The notes: generated by a model from the sequence alone, not told the origin. Shown: positions 44,376-53,946, counted from the first letter of the stretch. The stretch: DNA of 64,000 bases from Eubacterium_G segne (GCF_014287775.1 NZ_JACOOZ010000004.1:62001-126000), one strand, 5' to 3'. Program-made: numbers and translations.

Positions 44376-45767
44376 AAGTGCCACTGTTTCCACATGCACG
44401 CTTTGACCAAACATGTCACATGGGGTTGCCTCCACCAGCTTATATCCCTTATCACTTAACCACTTAATATCCCTTGCCAAAGTAGCACTGTCACAGCTAA
44501 CATACACAATCCTCTTTGGAGCCATTAAAACCATGGTATTAAGCAGCTTCTCATCACAGCCTTTTCGCGGTGGGTCCACAACTATTACATCCGGATTGCA
44601 TTCCGGTGCATCTTTATGCTTCTGAAAATACTCAGGAACCACATCCTCTGCCGCACCTGAAATAAAATCAACATTTTCTATATTGTTAATTCGGGCATTG
44701 ACTTTAGCATCTTCCACTGCCGGCTCCACAATTTCCACCCCAATAACTTTTCTTGCATTTTTTGCCAAAAATAAGGAAATACTTCCTATTCCACAGTACA
44801 AATCCCAAACTGTCTCACTTCCTGTAAGCTTAGCATATTCCATGGCTTTGGAATAAAGCTTTTCCGTCTGAACAGGATTTACCTGGAAAAATGACAAAGG
44901 TGAAATTCTGAATTTAACGTCGCCAATATAATCTTCAATATATCCCGGGCCGTACAGATTTATAATTTTATCCCCTAATATTACGTTGCTTTTTTCCTTA
45001 TTAATATTTAGGGAAATATCCGTCATTCCAGAAACTTTTAATAACTGCTCCACAAGACGGTCAACCTGTGGTAATTTGTCACCATTTATAATAATGCAAA
45101 CCATTACCTGACCGGTATGTTTTCCCTCCCTGATTAAAACGTGACGCACAACACCTTTGTGGGTTACCTCGTCATAAGGCTTCACCCCTTCTAATGTCAT
45201 ATACATTTTTACAATATCCATTACTGTCTTATTTACACCGGTACCTAACAGGCAGTCATTTACGCTAATAATGGAATGGGTTCTTCCGGCATAAAAACCG
45301 CTGATAATTTTTCCTTCTTTATCCCTTCCTACCGGGAACTGAGCCTTATTTCTATAGTGAAAAGGTCCATTTTCCTCATGTCCCTTTACACATAATTCCT
45401 CCATTCCCATAATAGGTTTCATAACAAAATCTTCCACTCCCCCAATACGCCTTATATTATTAAATACCTTCTCCTGCTTAAATTTAAGCTGCTGCTGATA
45501 ATTCATTGCCTGAAGCTGGCACCCGCCGCAGCTTTTTGCCACAGGGCATAATGGCTCCACACGGTATTTTGAAGGCTTAACTATCTCAACAAGTCTTGCA
45601 AAGGCATAATTTTTCTTCGCCTTCATAACCTTGACCTTTGCCACATCCCCTATCACCGTATCTTTAACAAAGAGGGTATAGCCTGAAACCTTGCCTATAC
45701 CCTCGCCTGTTGTTCCCTGATCTGTAATTTCAATTTCTAAAACATCATTTTTTTTAAACATCCGCAA
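44358..45767 (-). CDS. rlmD: 23S rRNA (uracil-5-)-methyltransferase RlmD/RumA family
   Basis: This 469-residue SAM-dependent enzyme methylates a uracil of 23S rRNA. It has an N-terminal TRAM domain (about 1-60), an Fe-S cysteine cluster (CPVAKSCGGCQL), the SAM site DLYCGIGSISLFLAKNA, and the catalytic Cys in YVSCDSATLARD after VVDPPRKGCDE. The TTG at 45767 has GGGAG at better spacing than the ATG two codons inside. It lies 13 nt after yhaM. The last codons overlap the start of a frame-shifted extra domain. Confidence 0.93.
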   Translation of the reverse strand: MRMFKKNDVLEIEITDQGTTGEGIGKVSGYTLFVKDTVIGDVAKVKVMKAKKNYAFARLVEIVKPSKYRVEPLCPVAKSCGGCQLQAMNYQQQLKFKQEKVFNNIRRIGGVEDFVMKPIMGMEELCVKGHEENGPFHYRNKAQFPVGRDKEGKIISGFYAGRTHSIISVNDCLLGTGVNKTVMDIVKMYMTLEGVKPYDEVTHKGVVRHVLIREGKHTGQVMVCIIINGDKLPQVDRLVEQLLKVSGMTDISLNINKEKSNVILGDKIINLYGPGYIEDYIGDVKFRISPLSFFQVNPVQTEKLYSKAMEYAKLTGSETVWDLYCGIGSISLFLAKNARKVIGVEIVEPAVEDAKVNARINNIENVDFISGAAEDVVPEYFQKHKDAPECNPDVIVVDPPRKGCDEKLLNTMVLMAPKRIVYVSCDSATLARDIKWLSDKGYKLVEATPCDMFGQSVHVETVALLVQNL

Positions 45768-45780
45768 TAAAATCTCCCAA

Positions 45781-46731
45781 TTATTCTCCGGTTCTTCTTA
45801 CATTAGTCTCTAATAACCGGTTATAACCAAGCCATGTATCAGACCCTGTAGTTTTGTTGCTATTTAGCAGCTCCTTCATTGTTTCAAGCTTTGCATCTGT
45901 ATTGTCTGCGAAATTAAGAGCCAACGCCTCTATTAATGCCGGCTTTTTAGGAGAACCATATTCCAATTCCCCGTGATGTGCCAAAATACAATGCTTTAAT
46001 TCATTTGCCTGCTTTTGTGGAAATCCCGGAATAGTAGCAATAATTTTTGACACCATTTCCGAACCCATTACTATATGTCCTAACAGCTGTCCTGCGTCAG
46101 TGTAATCGTTGGTAGGGAAATCTGATAACTCATAAACCTTTCCTATATCATGACAGATTGCCGCTGTAATAAGCAAATCCCTGTTAAGGAGTTCGTACTG
46201 CTTTGTGTAAAAATCACATAATTTTGTCACTGACAAAGTATGCTCTAACAAGCCTCCAATAAATCCGTGGTGTACACTTTTTGCCGCTGAATGTTTCTTA
46301 AATTCATTTACAAAATCCTTATTATCCACGAATAATGTTGTAAGTAACTGCTTATAATATTTGTTATTAACACTGGCAACAAATTTAAGTAACTCTGTTA
46401 ACATTTCATCAATGTTTTTATCAGTACATGGAAGATAATTAGAAGCATCCACAGTATCACTGTCTACTTTTCTTGCTCTTTTAATGCTAAGCTGCATCTG
46501 ATTATTAAAAACCGTAATGTCACCATTTACCTCTACATAATCTAATGCATCAAAATCGTCAATTCCCATTGAACCCGGGTCCCATATTTTAGCATCTAAC
46601 TGACCTGTTTTATCCTGCAAAATAACATTTTCATATTCTTTTCCTGTCTTTGTCATGGCAACGTTTTTCTGCTTGCAAAGATAAACCTCCTGAATTCTCT
46701 CCCCTTCTCTTAATGTCTCAATAAATTTCAT
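45781..46731 (-). CDS. yhaM: 3'-5' exoribonuclease YhaM family
   Basis: This 316-residue enzyme has an N-terminal OB-fold for nucleic acid (about 10-105) and an HD phosphohydrolase domain (about 150-280). The metal ligands are visible in HHGFIGGLLEHTLSV, CHDIGKV and ILAHHGELEYGSPKK. In the family it trims RNA or DNA 3' ends. It is the first gene of a unit with rlmD and is divergent from mutS2. Confidence 0.92.
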   Translation of the reverse strand: MKFIETLREGERIQEVYLCKQKNVAMTKTGKEYENVILQDKTGQLDAKIWDPGSMGIDDFDALDYVEVNGDITVFNNQMQLSIKRARKVDSDTVDASNYLPCTDKNIDEMLTELLKFVASVNNKYYKQLLTTLFVDNKDFVNEFKKHSAAKSVHHGFIGGLLEHTLSVTKLCDFYTKQYELLNRDLLITAAICHDIGKVYELSDFPTNDYTDAGQLLGHIVMGSEMVSKIIATIPGFPQKQANELKHCILAHHGELEYGSPKKPALIEALALNFADNTDAKLETMKELLNSNKTTGSDTWLGYNRLLETNVRRTGE

Positions 46732-46865
46732 ATTATCCTCTTTCTATAATATAGTTGTTATGCCCTCTAAAAAATATATAAAGGGTTTAAAACCTCTTTA
46801 CTTTTAATACCGGTATTTATTATAATTGATAATATGCTTAAATACAAGAATTGGAGAATTTAGTT

Positions 46866-49232
46866 ATGAATGAAAAAGTGTTAAAAACACTTGAATATAA
46901 TAAAATAATAAACATGCTTAAAGATGAAGCCGGCAGTGATTTAGGCCGTATGCTGTGCAGCGAACTTAAGCCTTCTAATGACTTAAATGAAATCAAAAAA
47001 AACCAGTTAGAAACTGACGATGCCTTAAAGCGTATCTGGCAAAAGGGCAGTGTGTCATTTTCAGGCATTAAAGACATTGGAGAATCCCTTAAACGTCTGG
47101 AAATCGGCAGTACCTTAGGTGTGGGAGAGCTTCTTAGCATTAGTTCTCTTTTAAAGGTTGCCCTTCGTGTTAAGACTTTTTCCAGAAACGAAGACGCAGA
47201 AAGGGATAGCTTAGACGATTTATTTGAATCCATTGAGCCTCTTACTAATTTAAATAAAGAAATTGAAAAATGCATTATATCTGAAGATGAAATTGCAGAC
47301 GATGCATCTTTTAACTTAAAAAATATAAGACGTCAGGTGAAAATCACCAATGACCGGATTCATTCCCAACTTAGTTCCCTGGTTAATTCCCAAAACGGAA
47401 AGACCTACCTTCAGGAATCACTTATTACAATGCGTGACGGCAGATATTGTGTACCTGTAAAACAGGAATATCGTGGAAATGTAACGGGAATTATTCACGA
47501 CCAGTCTTCTTCCGGTTCCACGCTTTTTGTAGAGCCTACGGCGGTTGTGGAGTTAAACAATAAGCTTAGGGAGCTCTCTGTTAAGGAAGCCGAGGAAATC
47601 CAGATTATCCTTGCCAACTTAAGCATATCCTGTGCTGAATACATTGACCAGTTAAGAAGTGACTTAAAGCTTCTTCCATATTTGGATTTTGTTTTTGCCA
47701 AGGCTAATCTTGCCAAAAAAATGAAAGCTTCCATGCCGGAATTTAACAGCAACAGATTTATAAATATTAAGCAGGGACGACACCCTCTCCTTGACGGAAA
47801 GAAGGTGGTTCCTATTGATGTTAATTTAGGGAAAGATTTCACACTGCTTATTATTACGGGACCTAATACCGGTGGTAAAACAGTTTCATTAAAAACCGTA
47901 GGGCTTTTGTCTTTAATGGGGCAGGCAGGGCTTCATATTCCCGCTTTACCGGGAAGTCAGCTGGGAGTATTTAATGAGATTTTTGCTGACATTGGAGATG
48001 AACAAAGTATTGAGCAAAGCCTTAGTACCTTTTCAGCCCATATGGTTAATACAGTTAATATTTTAGAAAAAGCTGACTCGGATTCCTTAGTTTTATTTGA
48101 CGAATTGGGGGCAGGTACTGACCCGGTAGAAGGTGCGGCACTGGGCATTTCCATTTTGTCATTTCTTAAAAATATGGGAGTTCGTACCATGGCAACTACC
48201 CATTACAGCGAATTAAAACTTTTTGCCCTTTCCACGGAGGGGGTACAAAATGCAAGCTGCGAATTTGATGTGGAAACCCTTAGACCGACATACCGCCTTT
48301 TAATTGGTATTCCGGGTAAAAGTAACGCCTTTGCCATTTCCCAAAAATTAGGACTTCCTCAATATATTATTGATGATGCCAAATCAAGAATTGATGCGGA
48401 TAATGAACAGTTTGAGGATGTTTTGGCAGAACTTGAACAAAAGAAACGCCAAATTGAAAAGGACAAGGAAACCATTTCCGTATATAAATCACAGATTGCT
48501 TCCCTCAAACGGGACTACGAAATCAAGAACAAAACTCTTGATGAAAAGAAGGATAAAATTCTTTCCAAGGCCCGTGATGAAGCTCTTGATATTCTTAAAG
48601 AGGCTAAGGAAACTGCTGATGAAGCTATTAAAACCATTAACAAATACGGTAAATCCGGCAATATGAAGGAATTGGAGAAATCGCGAAGCAGCGTCGGTTC
48701 AAAAATTAAGAAAAACCAAAGCTCAGCTTCCATGAAATCTTCTAAGCAGAAAAAGACCTATAAGCCTTCTGACTTTAAGATTGGAACAGGAGTCAAGGTT
48801 CTTAGCATGAACCTAAATGGTTCTGTGGTAACATTGCCTAATGCCGACGGTAATTTAACGGTAAAAATGGGTATACTTAATTCTAAAGTTAATATTAAGG
48901 ACTTAGAAATTATTGATGAACCTGATATTAAGGCACCGGGACTTAACCGCACCGGCAGTGGAAAGATTAAGATGAACAAATCCTTAAATGTTAAAATGGA
49001 GCTTAATCTTATTGGTAAAACCGTGGATGAGGCATTATTTGAACTTGATAAATATTTAGACGATGCTTATTTAGCACATCTTCCTCAGGTATATATTATA
49101 CACGGCAAAGGTACCGGTACTCTCAGAAATGCCATACAGACTCACCTGAAAAAATGTCCTTATGTAAAGTCTTACAGAAACGGCGAGCACGGTGAAGGTG
49201 GCGCAGGAGCTACTGTTGTGGAATTTAAATAA
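46866..49232 (+). CDS. mutS2: Endonuclease MutS2
   Basis: This 788-residue protein of the MutS2 family rescues collided ribosomes or suppresses recombination in related species. The core and clamp region is at about 1-310. The ATPase has Walker A GPNTGGKTVSLKT, Walker B LVLFDELGAGTDP and ATTHYSELK. A long coiled coil lies at about 510-620, and a C-terminal Smr nuclease domain (ELNLIGKTVDEALFELD, YIIHGKGTGTLRNAI) at about 705-788. The ATG at 46866 has GGAG upstream; an earlier in-frame TTG at 46851 is less likely. Confidence 0.95.
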   Translation: MNEKVLKTLEYNKIINMLKDEAGSDLGRMLCSELKPSNDLNEIKKNQLETDDALKRIWQKGSVSFSGIKDIGESLKRLEIGSTLGVGELLSISSLLKVALRVKTFSRNEDAERDSLDDLFESIEPLTNLNKEIEKCIISEDEIADDASFNLKNIRRQVKITNDRIHSQLSSLVNSQNGKTYLQESLITMRDGRYCVPVKQEYRGNVTGIIHDQSSSGSTLFVEPTAVVELNNKLRELSVKEAEEIQIILANLSISCAEYIDQLRSDLKLLPYLDFVFAKANLAKKMKASMPEFNSNRFINIKQGRHPLLDGKKVVPIDVNLGKDFTLLIITGPNTGGKTVSLKTVGLLSLMGQAGLHIPALPGSQLGVFNEIFADIGDEQSIEQSLSTFSAHMVNTVNILEKADSDSLVLFDELGAGTDPVEGAALGISILSFLKNMGVRTMATTHYSELKLFALSTEGVQNASCEFDVETLRPTYRLLIGIPGKSNAFAISQKLGLPQYIIDDAKSRIDADNEQFEDVLAELEQKKRQIEKDKETISVYKSQIASLKRDYEIKNKTLDEKKDKILSKARDEALDILKEAKETADEAIKTINKYGKSGNMKELEKSRSSVGSKIKKNQSSASMKSSKQKKTYKPSDFKIGTGVKVLSMNLNGSVVTLPNADGNLTVKMGILNSKVNIKDLEIIDEPDIKAPGLNRTGSGKIKMNKSLNVKMELNLIGKTVDEALFELDKYLDDAYLAHLPQVYIIHGKGTGTLRNAIQTHLKKCPYVKSYRNGEHGEGGAGATVVEFK

Positions 49233-49263
49233 ATTGACTTATTATCACAGTTTACAATTTATT

Positions 49264-49293
49264 TTAACTTTATTAACATTATTTGATTATAAT
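49264..49293 (+). promoter_or_regulatory. SigA-like promoter of the two-component system
   Basis: TTAACT (49264-49269) and TATAAT (49288-49293) with an 18-nt spacer lie upstream of the response-regulator gene. Confidence 0.5.
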
Positions 49294-49366
49294 TAGCATG
49301 ATATTTTAGAATACCATAAACATATATAAAAAGCAGTTTACTGCGATTTCAAAGGGAGGATAACAA

Positions 49367-50068
49367 ATGGCTGGCAAACAGAAAATTTTAATTGTTGATG
49401 ATGATGAAAACATCGCAAACTTAGTATCTCTTTATTTAACAAAGGAGTGCTTTGACACACGAATTGAGCATGACGGTAATTCTGCACTGGTGGCTTTCAG
49501 GGACTACAAACCTGATCTGGTGCTTCTTGACTTAATGCTTCCGGGAATAGACGGATATGAGGTTTGTCGTGAAATACGAAAAACTTCAAAAACTCCTATT
49601 ATTATGCTTTCTGCTAAAACAGAAGTTTTTGATAAGGTTTTAGGTCTTGAGCTTGGAGCAGATGATTACATGATAAAGCCTTTTGATTCAAAGGAATTAG
49701 TGGCAAGGGTTAAGGCTGTTTTAAGAAGATATACTGCGGCTCCACAGCCTGCTGTTTCTCCTTCTGAAAAGCGTGTTGAATACAAGGATTTGATTATTAA
49801 TCTTTCAAACTATGAGGTTATTTATAAAGGAAAACCTGTGGAAATGACTCCTAGGGAAATCGAACTTTTGTATTTCCTTGCTTCTTCACCAAATCAGGTA
49901 TTTACAAGAGAACAGCTTCTTGACCATATCTGGGGCTATGAATACGCCGGTGACACAAGAACCGTAGATGTTCACATTAAGCGTATCCGTGAAAAAATTG
50001 CCGACACAGATGAGTGGTCAATTGGAACTGTATGGAGCGTTGGTTACAGATTTGAGGTACATAAATAA
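49367..50068 (+). CDS. OmpR-family response regulator
   Basis: This 233-residue regulator has a receiver domain with DDD at 11-13, phospho-acceptor D55 (VLLDLMLPG) and K at MIKPFD. A winged-helix DNA-binding domain follows (about 135-230: MTPREIELLYFLASSPNQVF, RTVDVHIKRIREKI). It resembles the PhoB/WalR group. GGAGG precedes the ATG. The sensor kinase gene starts 12 nt after its stop. The signal is unknown. Confidence 0.93.
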   Translation: MAGKQKILIVDDDENIANLVSLYLTKECFDTRIEHDGNSALVAFRDYKPDLVLLDLMLPGIDGYEVCREIRKTSKTPIIMLSAKTEVFDKVLGLELGADDYMIKPFDSKELVARVKAVLRRYTAAPQPAVSPSEKRVEYKDLIINLSNYEVIYKGKPVEMTPREIELLYFLASSPNQVFTREQLLDHIWGYEYAGDTRTVDVHIKRIREKIADTDEWSIGTVWSVGYRFEVHK

Positions 50069-50080
50069 TCGGAGCGTACA

Positions 50081-51514
50081 ATGAGGAATTCAATTTTAAC
50101 TAAGTTTTTTGTTGGGTATTTTTCTTTTGCGGTACTTGGTTTTTTATTAATTACCTATTGGTCAACAAACCTTATTTACAATCATTTGCTTACTAACGAT
50201 GCGTCGGAGTTACAGTCCTACGCTTCCATTGTGGTGGATAATGTCCAAAACGCCATTGGGGATTCTATGTATGATATCGACAATCCGGACAATTTCTTTA
50301 GTGATTTTAATAAGGTTTTAGACTGTAATCTTTTGCTGTTAGATAAGGACAATAAACTTGTTTACACCACTGATGACACAAAAGCTCTTACTAACGATGA
50401 TGCCAATATTGTAATTAAAAATTTTGACCCAAATGAATATACCGGAAAAAGCTATAAAATAAACAAATTTTACAACATGTATAAAACAGATACTTTAAGT
50501 GTTGTTCAGGCCATAAGAAAAAATAATACCGTATTCGGATATGTAGTGGTTCATATGCCTACATCCATTATTAAACAAAGCAGTTATGACGTAACTCATG
50601 TTTTTTACCTGACTTATGCCATTATTCTGGCTTTGTCCCTGATTATCTTTTTTAACTTTATGTGGTTTATTTATTTACCGCTTAAGCAAATAAGATTGGC
50701 GGCAATGGAATATGCCCAGGGTAATTTCAGCTATGACGGCCTTATGGTTAGCAATGATGACGAAATTGGCGACGTGGCAAGTTCACTTAAGTATATGTCA
50801 AAGCAATTAAATAATTCAAGGGAATATCAGAAAACCTTTATTTCCAATATTTCTCATGACTTCCGCTCACCTCTTACTTCCATAAAAGGGTATATTGAGG
50901 CTATGATGGATGGAACCATTCCTCCTGAAGACCATAAGAAATATTTGTCAATTGTTCTTTCTGAAGCAAACCGCCTGGAGAAATTAACTACCGGGCTTCG
51001 TGAACTTAACAGCTGGAATACTACCGGCCCTGAACTTTTCTTAGAAGAGTTTAATATGGAAAGTGTGATTGCTTCTACTGTAGAAACTTTCCAGGGCAGT
51101 TGCGAAAAGAAAAATATTGAACTGATTATCCAGTTTCCTCCAAAGCACTACAACGTGTATGCAGATAAAGGAAAAATAGAACAGGTTTTATATAATCTTT
51201 TAGATAATGCCATTAAATTTAGTAACCCTTCCTCTAAAATTGTTATTCGTCTGTATAATAAAGGGGATAAGCAATACTGCTCCGTAAAGGATTTTGGTAT
51301 GGGTATTCCCAGCGGCAGCATTGATAAAATATGGCAGCGTTTTTACAAAACCGACTTATCCCGTGGCCGTGACAAAACCGGTTCCGGTATTGGTCTTTCC
51401 ATTGTAAAGGAAATTATCCGTGCCCATAATGAAAACATAGACGTTATCAGTACCGAGGGAGTTGGTACGGAATTTGTTTTTTCCATAAAACATGCCAAAT
51501 CTAAAACCCTATAG
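50081..51514 (+). CDS. Sensor histidine kinase
   Basis: This 477-residue membrane kinase has a first helix (about 10-32) and an extracytoplasmic domain of about 140 residues. The second helix is at about 176-199, HAMP at about 200-250, and HisKA with the phospho-acceptor H259 in FISNISHDFRSPLTSIKGY. The ATPase domain has N-box DNAIKF and G-boxes GMGIPSG and GSGIGLSIVKEI. It should phosphorylate the regulator encoded 12 nt upstream. The sensor domain shows no recognised ligand motif. Confidence 0.93.
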   Translation: MRNSILTKFFVGYFSFAVLGFLLITYWSTNLIYNHLLTNDASELQSYASIVVDNVQNAIGDSMYDIDNPDNFFSDFNKVLDCNLLLLDKDNKLVYTTDDTKALTNDDANIVIKNFDPNEYTGKSYKINKFYNMYKTDTLSVVQAIRKNNTVFGYVVVHMPTSIIKQSSYDVTHVFYLTYAIILALSLIIFFNFMWFIYLPLKQIRLAAMEYAQGNFSYDGLMVSNDDEIGDVASSLKYMSKQLNNSREYQKTFISNISHDFRSPLTSIKGYIEAMMDGTIPPEDHKKYLSIVLSEANRLEKLTTGLRELNSWNTTGPELFLEEFNMESVIASTVETFQGSCEKKNIELIIQFPPKHYNVYADKGKIEQVLYNLLDNAIKFSNPSSKIVIRLYNKGDKQYCSVKDFGMGIPSGSIDKIWQRFYKTDLSRGRDKTGSGIGLSIVKEIIRAHNENIDVISTEGVGTEFVFSIKHAKSKTL

Positions 51515-51543
51515 AATTTTATTTTGCCGGGGAACTGTCAGTT

Positions 51544-52347
51544 TTATGCAGACTGACGTATTTCCCGGCTTATTTGTGCAATAAATTCAGAATTTGTAGG
51601 TCTGCCTTTCTTATAGCGTACACTATATTTGTCTTTGCTTCCATTATTATATGCATCCTCTACTGACCATGCCACCTCTATGGCATGACGTATGGCCTTC
51701 TCAACCCTTTGTGGCGTTGAATTATGTTTTTTGGCAACATCAGGATATAAAACCTTTGTAACACCTTCTAATGCATCTTCATTACTTATTACCTCCTTAA
51801 CAGCGGTAATCATATATCTGTATCCCTTAAGTCTTGCAGGGACGCCTATTTCATTTAATTTATTTGATATAATTGTATCCATTCGTGGAATCGTACCTGA
51901 TTTGGCACATATTGATAAGTCGTCCGTATTATAATCCGGCATGCTTTTATTTTCTTTTAAGATTTCATTCATCCTCAAATAAACCTTTTTAATCTTTTCA
52001 GCCATAATATTGCAATCAAAAGGTTTCATTATTACATAATTAACACCCCTGTTTAAAGCCTCACTAATTAATATATCCTTATTTATGGATGTAATAATAA
52101 TATACATTGTTTTAGAATTTTTAGCTGACTGCTGCATTTTTTCCAATAATGTGTACCCATCGTACACCGGCAACAATAATTCAAACAGAACTATGTCCGG
52201 ATTATGGTCAGTGTACAACTCATACGCTTCCTTTCCATTGTCGGTTTCACCTACAATTTCAATACTTTGATCATCCTTCAAAGCTTTAACTAACTGCCTT
52301 CTTACTTCATTTTGTGCATCTGCAATAAGCACTTTAAATTTTTTCAT
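51544..52347 (-). CDS. spo0A: Spo0A-family regulator with Glu at the phospho-acceptor site
   Basis: This 267-residue protein matches Spo0A over its full length: a receiver (1-125), a linker, and the Spo0A C-terminal DNA-binding domain (about 150-265: GIPARLKGYRYM-like stretch, PDVAKKHNSTPQRVEKAIRH). In the receiver the residue equivalent to Asp56 is Glu (VLFELLLPVYDG), and the acidic pair normally DD at 10-11 is DA. Thr84 and the Lys of MKPFD are kept. Normal phosphorylation is therefore doubtful, and the Glu may mimic the active state. It is convergent with the histidine kinase gene; spoIVB, often adjacent in sporulators, is absent. Confidence 0.93.
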   Translation of the reverse strand: MKKFKVLIADAQNEVRRQLVKALKDDQSIEIVGETDNGKEAYELYTDHNPDIVLFELLLPVYDGYTLLEKMQQSAKNSKTMYIIITSINKDILISEALNRGVNYVIMKPFDCNIMAEKIKKVYLRMNEILKENKSMPDYNTDDLSICAKSGTIPRMDTIISNKLNEIGVPARLKGYRYMITAVKEVISNEDALEGVTKVLYPDVAKKHNSTPQRVEKAIRHAIEVAWSVEDAYNNGSKDKYSVRYKKGRPTNSEFIAQISREIRQSA

Positions 52348-52697
52348 TTTTCAAACCTTTCTCTTTCATAGACATTATTTTTCAGTCATATTCACTTACA
52401 TTCCGTGAATACTCTATTATCATAACCCCCGCACTAAAACAAGAGAAGTTCCTTTATGGCACCTGATTCTTGTAAGTTGAACCACTAGTCGGTGCCATAT
52501 ATTACCCACCTTGACGTTTTTCGATTTTTTGCCTTATTTTATTTAGTGTTTTTAACACTATTATTTTTCTTCATCATTTTATTACATAGTGAAAAATTTA
52601 TATTAAAATGCTAAATTTGTTAAATATTATGATGTTGCAATAAGTCATAAATTGTATTATTATATTGCTATAATCTTATTCAAAGGAGGCTTACAAA
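52348..52697. other. Intergenic region between spo0A and the ferredoxin gene
   Basis: This is a 350-bp AT-rich divergent region. It contains an inverted repeat (TATGGCACC/GGTGCCATA at 52455-52499) with a 27-nt loop, upstream of spo0A. A TATAAT at 52669-52674 precedes the ferredoxin gene, but no good -35 matches it. No ORF was found. Confidence 0.5.
52455..52499. repeat. 9-bp inverted repeat with 27-nt loop upstream of spo0A
   Basis: The arms TATGGCACC and GGTGCCATA are perfect. The loop holds a second, partial pairing region around CTAGTGGTTC. Without a T-run on either strand it is not a terminator. It may be a structured RNA element or a small repeat family member. Confidence 0.45.
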
Positions 52698-52871
52698 ATG
52701 GCTTACAAAATTAACGACGGTTGTGTCGGTTGTGGTGCATGTGCAGGCGCTTGCCCAGTTGGCGCTATATCAGAAGCTGACGGAGTATTCGTTATAGATG
52801 CTGATTCATGTATCGAATGTGGAGCATGCACAGGTGCTTGCCCAACAGGATCAATCGAATTAGACGCTTAA
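52698..52871 (+). CDS. 2[4Fe-4S] ferredoxin
   Basis: This 57-residue clostridial-type ferredoxin carries electrons at low potential in the cytoplasm. Two cluster-binding motifs are present: CVGCGACAGACP at residue 9 and CIECGACTGACP at residue 38. The start has an excellent AAAGGAGG site, and a strong terminator follows 10 nt after the stop. It is a single-gene unit with clean codon use, which suggests high expression. Confidence 0.97.
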   Translation: MAYKINDGCVGCGACAGACPVGAISEADGVFVIDADSCIECGACTGACPTGSIELDA

Positions 52872-52880
52872 TTTAAAAAC

Positions 52881-52925
52881 AAGCAGTTGCAAAACGATTA
52901 TCGTATTGCAACTGCTTATTTTTTT
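52881..52925 (+). terminator. Strong terminator after ferredoxin
   Basis: A perfect 12-bp stem (AAGCAGTTGCAA with its complement) and 13-nt loop are followed by a T-rich run, on the plus strand. Confidence 0.92.
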
Positions 52926-52971
52926 CCCTGCCCCCGCATCACAGATGCGTTTACAAGTTTTTTTACTATCC

Positions 52972-53697
52972 TTACTGGGTTGTAACAGGATTTGTCTTTT
53001 CTCCAATATGTACCCTGTTTTTCTTTTCCTTTGACCCGAAAAAAAATCCCGGCTTTTTTTCTTTTTCTGAACCTGTTTTTTTCTGACTTTCCATTACTGT
53101 TTTTAATTGCTTTTTCTTACTCTTATCACTTTTCTTAAGCAAAAGCTTTTCTGCCTTTAATTTCTTCTTTCTTTCCCGTCTGCTCATTTGCTGTCTTGAG
53201 CGCATAACTTCGTCTAATTTTTTATAACGCTCTTCTTCTTTTTCGTCCTGAATCCGCATAAGATAATTCATTTCCTTTAAAACAGTTTCGCTTACGTGAC
53301 CGCTTACTTCCTTTCCCAGTTGTGCCGTCTGCTGTTTCATTGCCTTAGCTACTACCTTGTCCATTATTTCCTGAAACTGCTCCATTTTACTTCCTGAAGG
53401 CTCTGAAACCTCCAGCCTTCTGTTTTGCTGCATTGCCGGTGTCATTACCATTCCCTTGTTTCCATCCTGCCTGTCCGGGTCGGTAAGCATCATTTTAATG
53501 GTTCTTAAGCTATAACCCTGATTCTTTAAATCTCTAACGTTTTTTAATAAATTAATATGATTTTCCGTATAATAGCGATGCCCCATTTCGTTTCTTGGAA
53601 TTGACACATTAAGTTCTTCCTCCCAATATCTTAAAACATGAGATTCTACTCCCAGCATTTTAGATGCATCTGATATAATATATCTCTTTTCCCCCAT
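52972..53697 (-). CDS. MerR-like DNA-binding protein with long charged tail
   Basis: This 241-residue protein has a MerR-type winged helix at 1-75 (YIISDASKMLGVESHVLRYW, GHRYYTENHINLL), a linker, and a helical region at about 100-170 (coiled coil). A very basic low-complexity tail rich in Lys, Ser and Glu follows. There is no effector domain. The layout resembles RacA-type chromosome-anchoring or helix-turn-helix proteins more than metal-sensing MerR. AGGAGG precedes the start. Role unknown. Confidence 0.8.
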   Translation of the reverse strand: MGEKRYIISDASKMLGVESHVLRYWEEELNVSIPRNEMGHRYYTENHINLLKNVRDLKNQGYSLRTIKMMLTDPDRQDGNKGMVMTPAMQQNRRLEVSEPSGSKMEQFQEIMDKVVAKAMKQQTAQLGKEVSGHVSETVLKEMNYLMRIQDEKEEERYKKLDEVMRSRQQMSRRERKKKLKAEKLLLKKSDKSKKKQLKTVMESQKKTGSEKEKKPGFFFGSKEKKNRVHIGEKTNPVTTQ

Positions 53698-53844
53698 CTC
53701 ATCCTCCTAAAAAATAAAATTAAACATTTTCCATGCTGTCTGCCCTAAAGATTCATTCCAGCAATTTTGCGGGCAAATTGCATACTTTTTATTAAACACA
53801 AATAAATTATAAATCCATTATATTCCCCCTTCAATATGTTCATT

Positions 53845-53871
53845 ACCGCAAATATTGTAACCTTTTGCGGT
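53845..53871. repeat. 8-bp inverted repeat
   Basis: ACCGCAAA and TTTGCGGT with an 11-nt centre. Another inverted repeat (GCAATTTTGC/GCAAATTGC) lies at 53761-53781. Both sit between the MerR-like gene and the next minus-strand gene; they may be operators or a terminator remnant. Confidence 0.4.
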
Positions 53872-53946
53872 AGTGTCGAGGAGGGCAGAAAAAAGGAGCT
53901 TAAAGCCAATGCCACTGACCTTAGAGATATTTTTCATAAAACATAT

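Noticed and set aside
44258..44455. 65-codon minus-strand ORF over the end of rlmD
   Set aside because: Only its last part (after the rlmD stop) is meaningful, as the frameshifted tail domain; the rest is rlmD in another frame.
47495..47842. Long open frame antisense to mutS2
   Set aside because: Shadow of a conserved coding region; no start signals.
52500..52560. Spo0A-box-like TTTTTCGA upstream of the ferredoxin gene
   Set aside because: Single weak match to the 0A box in AT-rich DNA; not enough to claim a site.
53818..53937. 39-codon minus-strand ORF after the secreted Lys-rich gene (and an antisense frame in the same place)
   Set aside because: No ribosome binding site, no recognisable protein, and it overlaps an inverted repeat; more likely noncoding.
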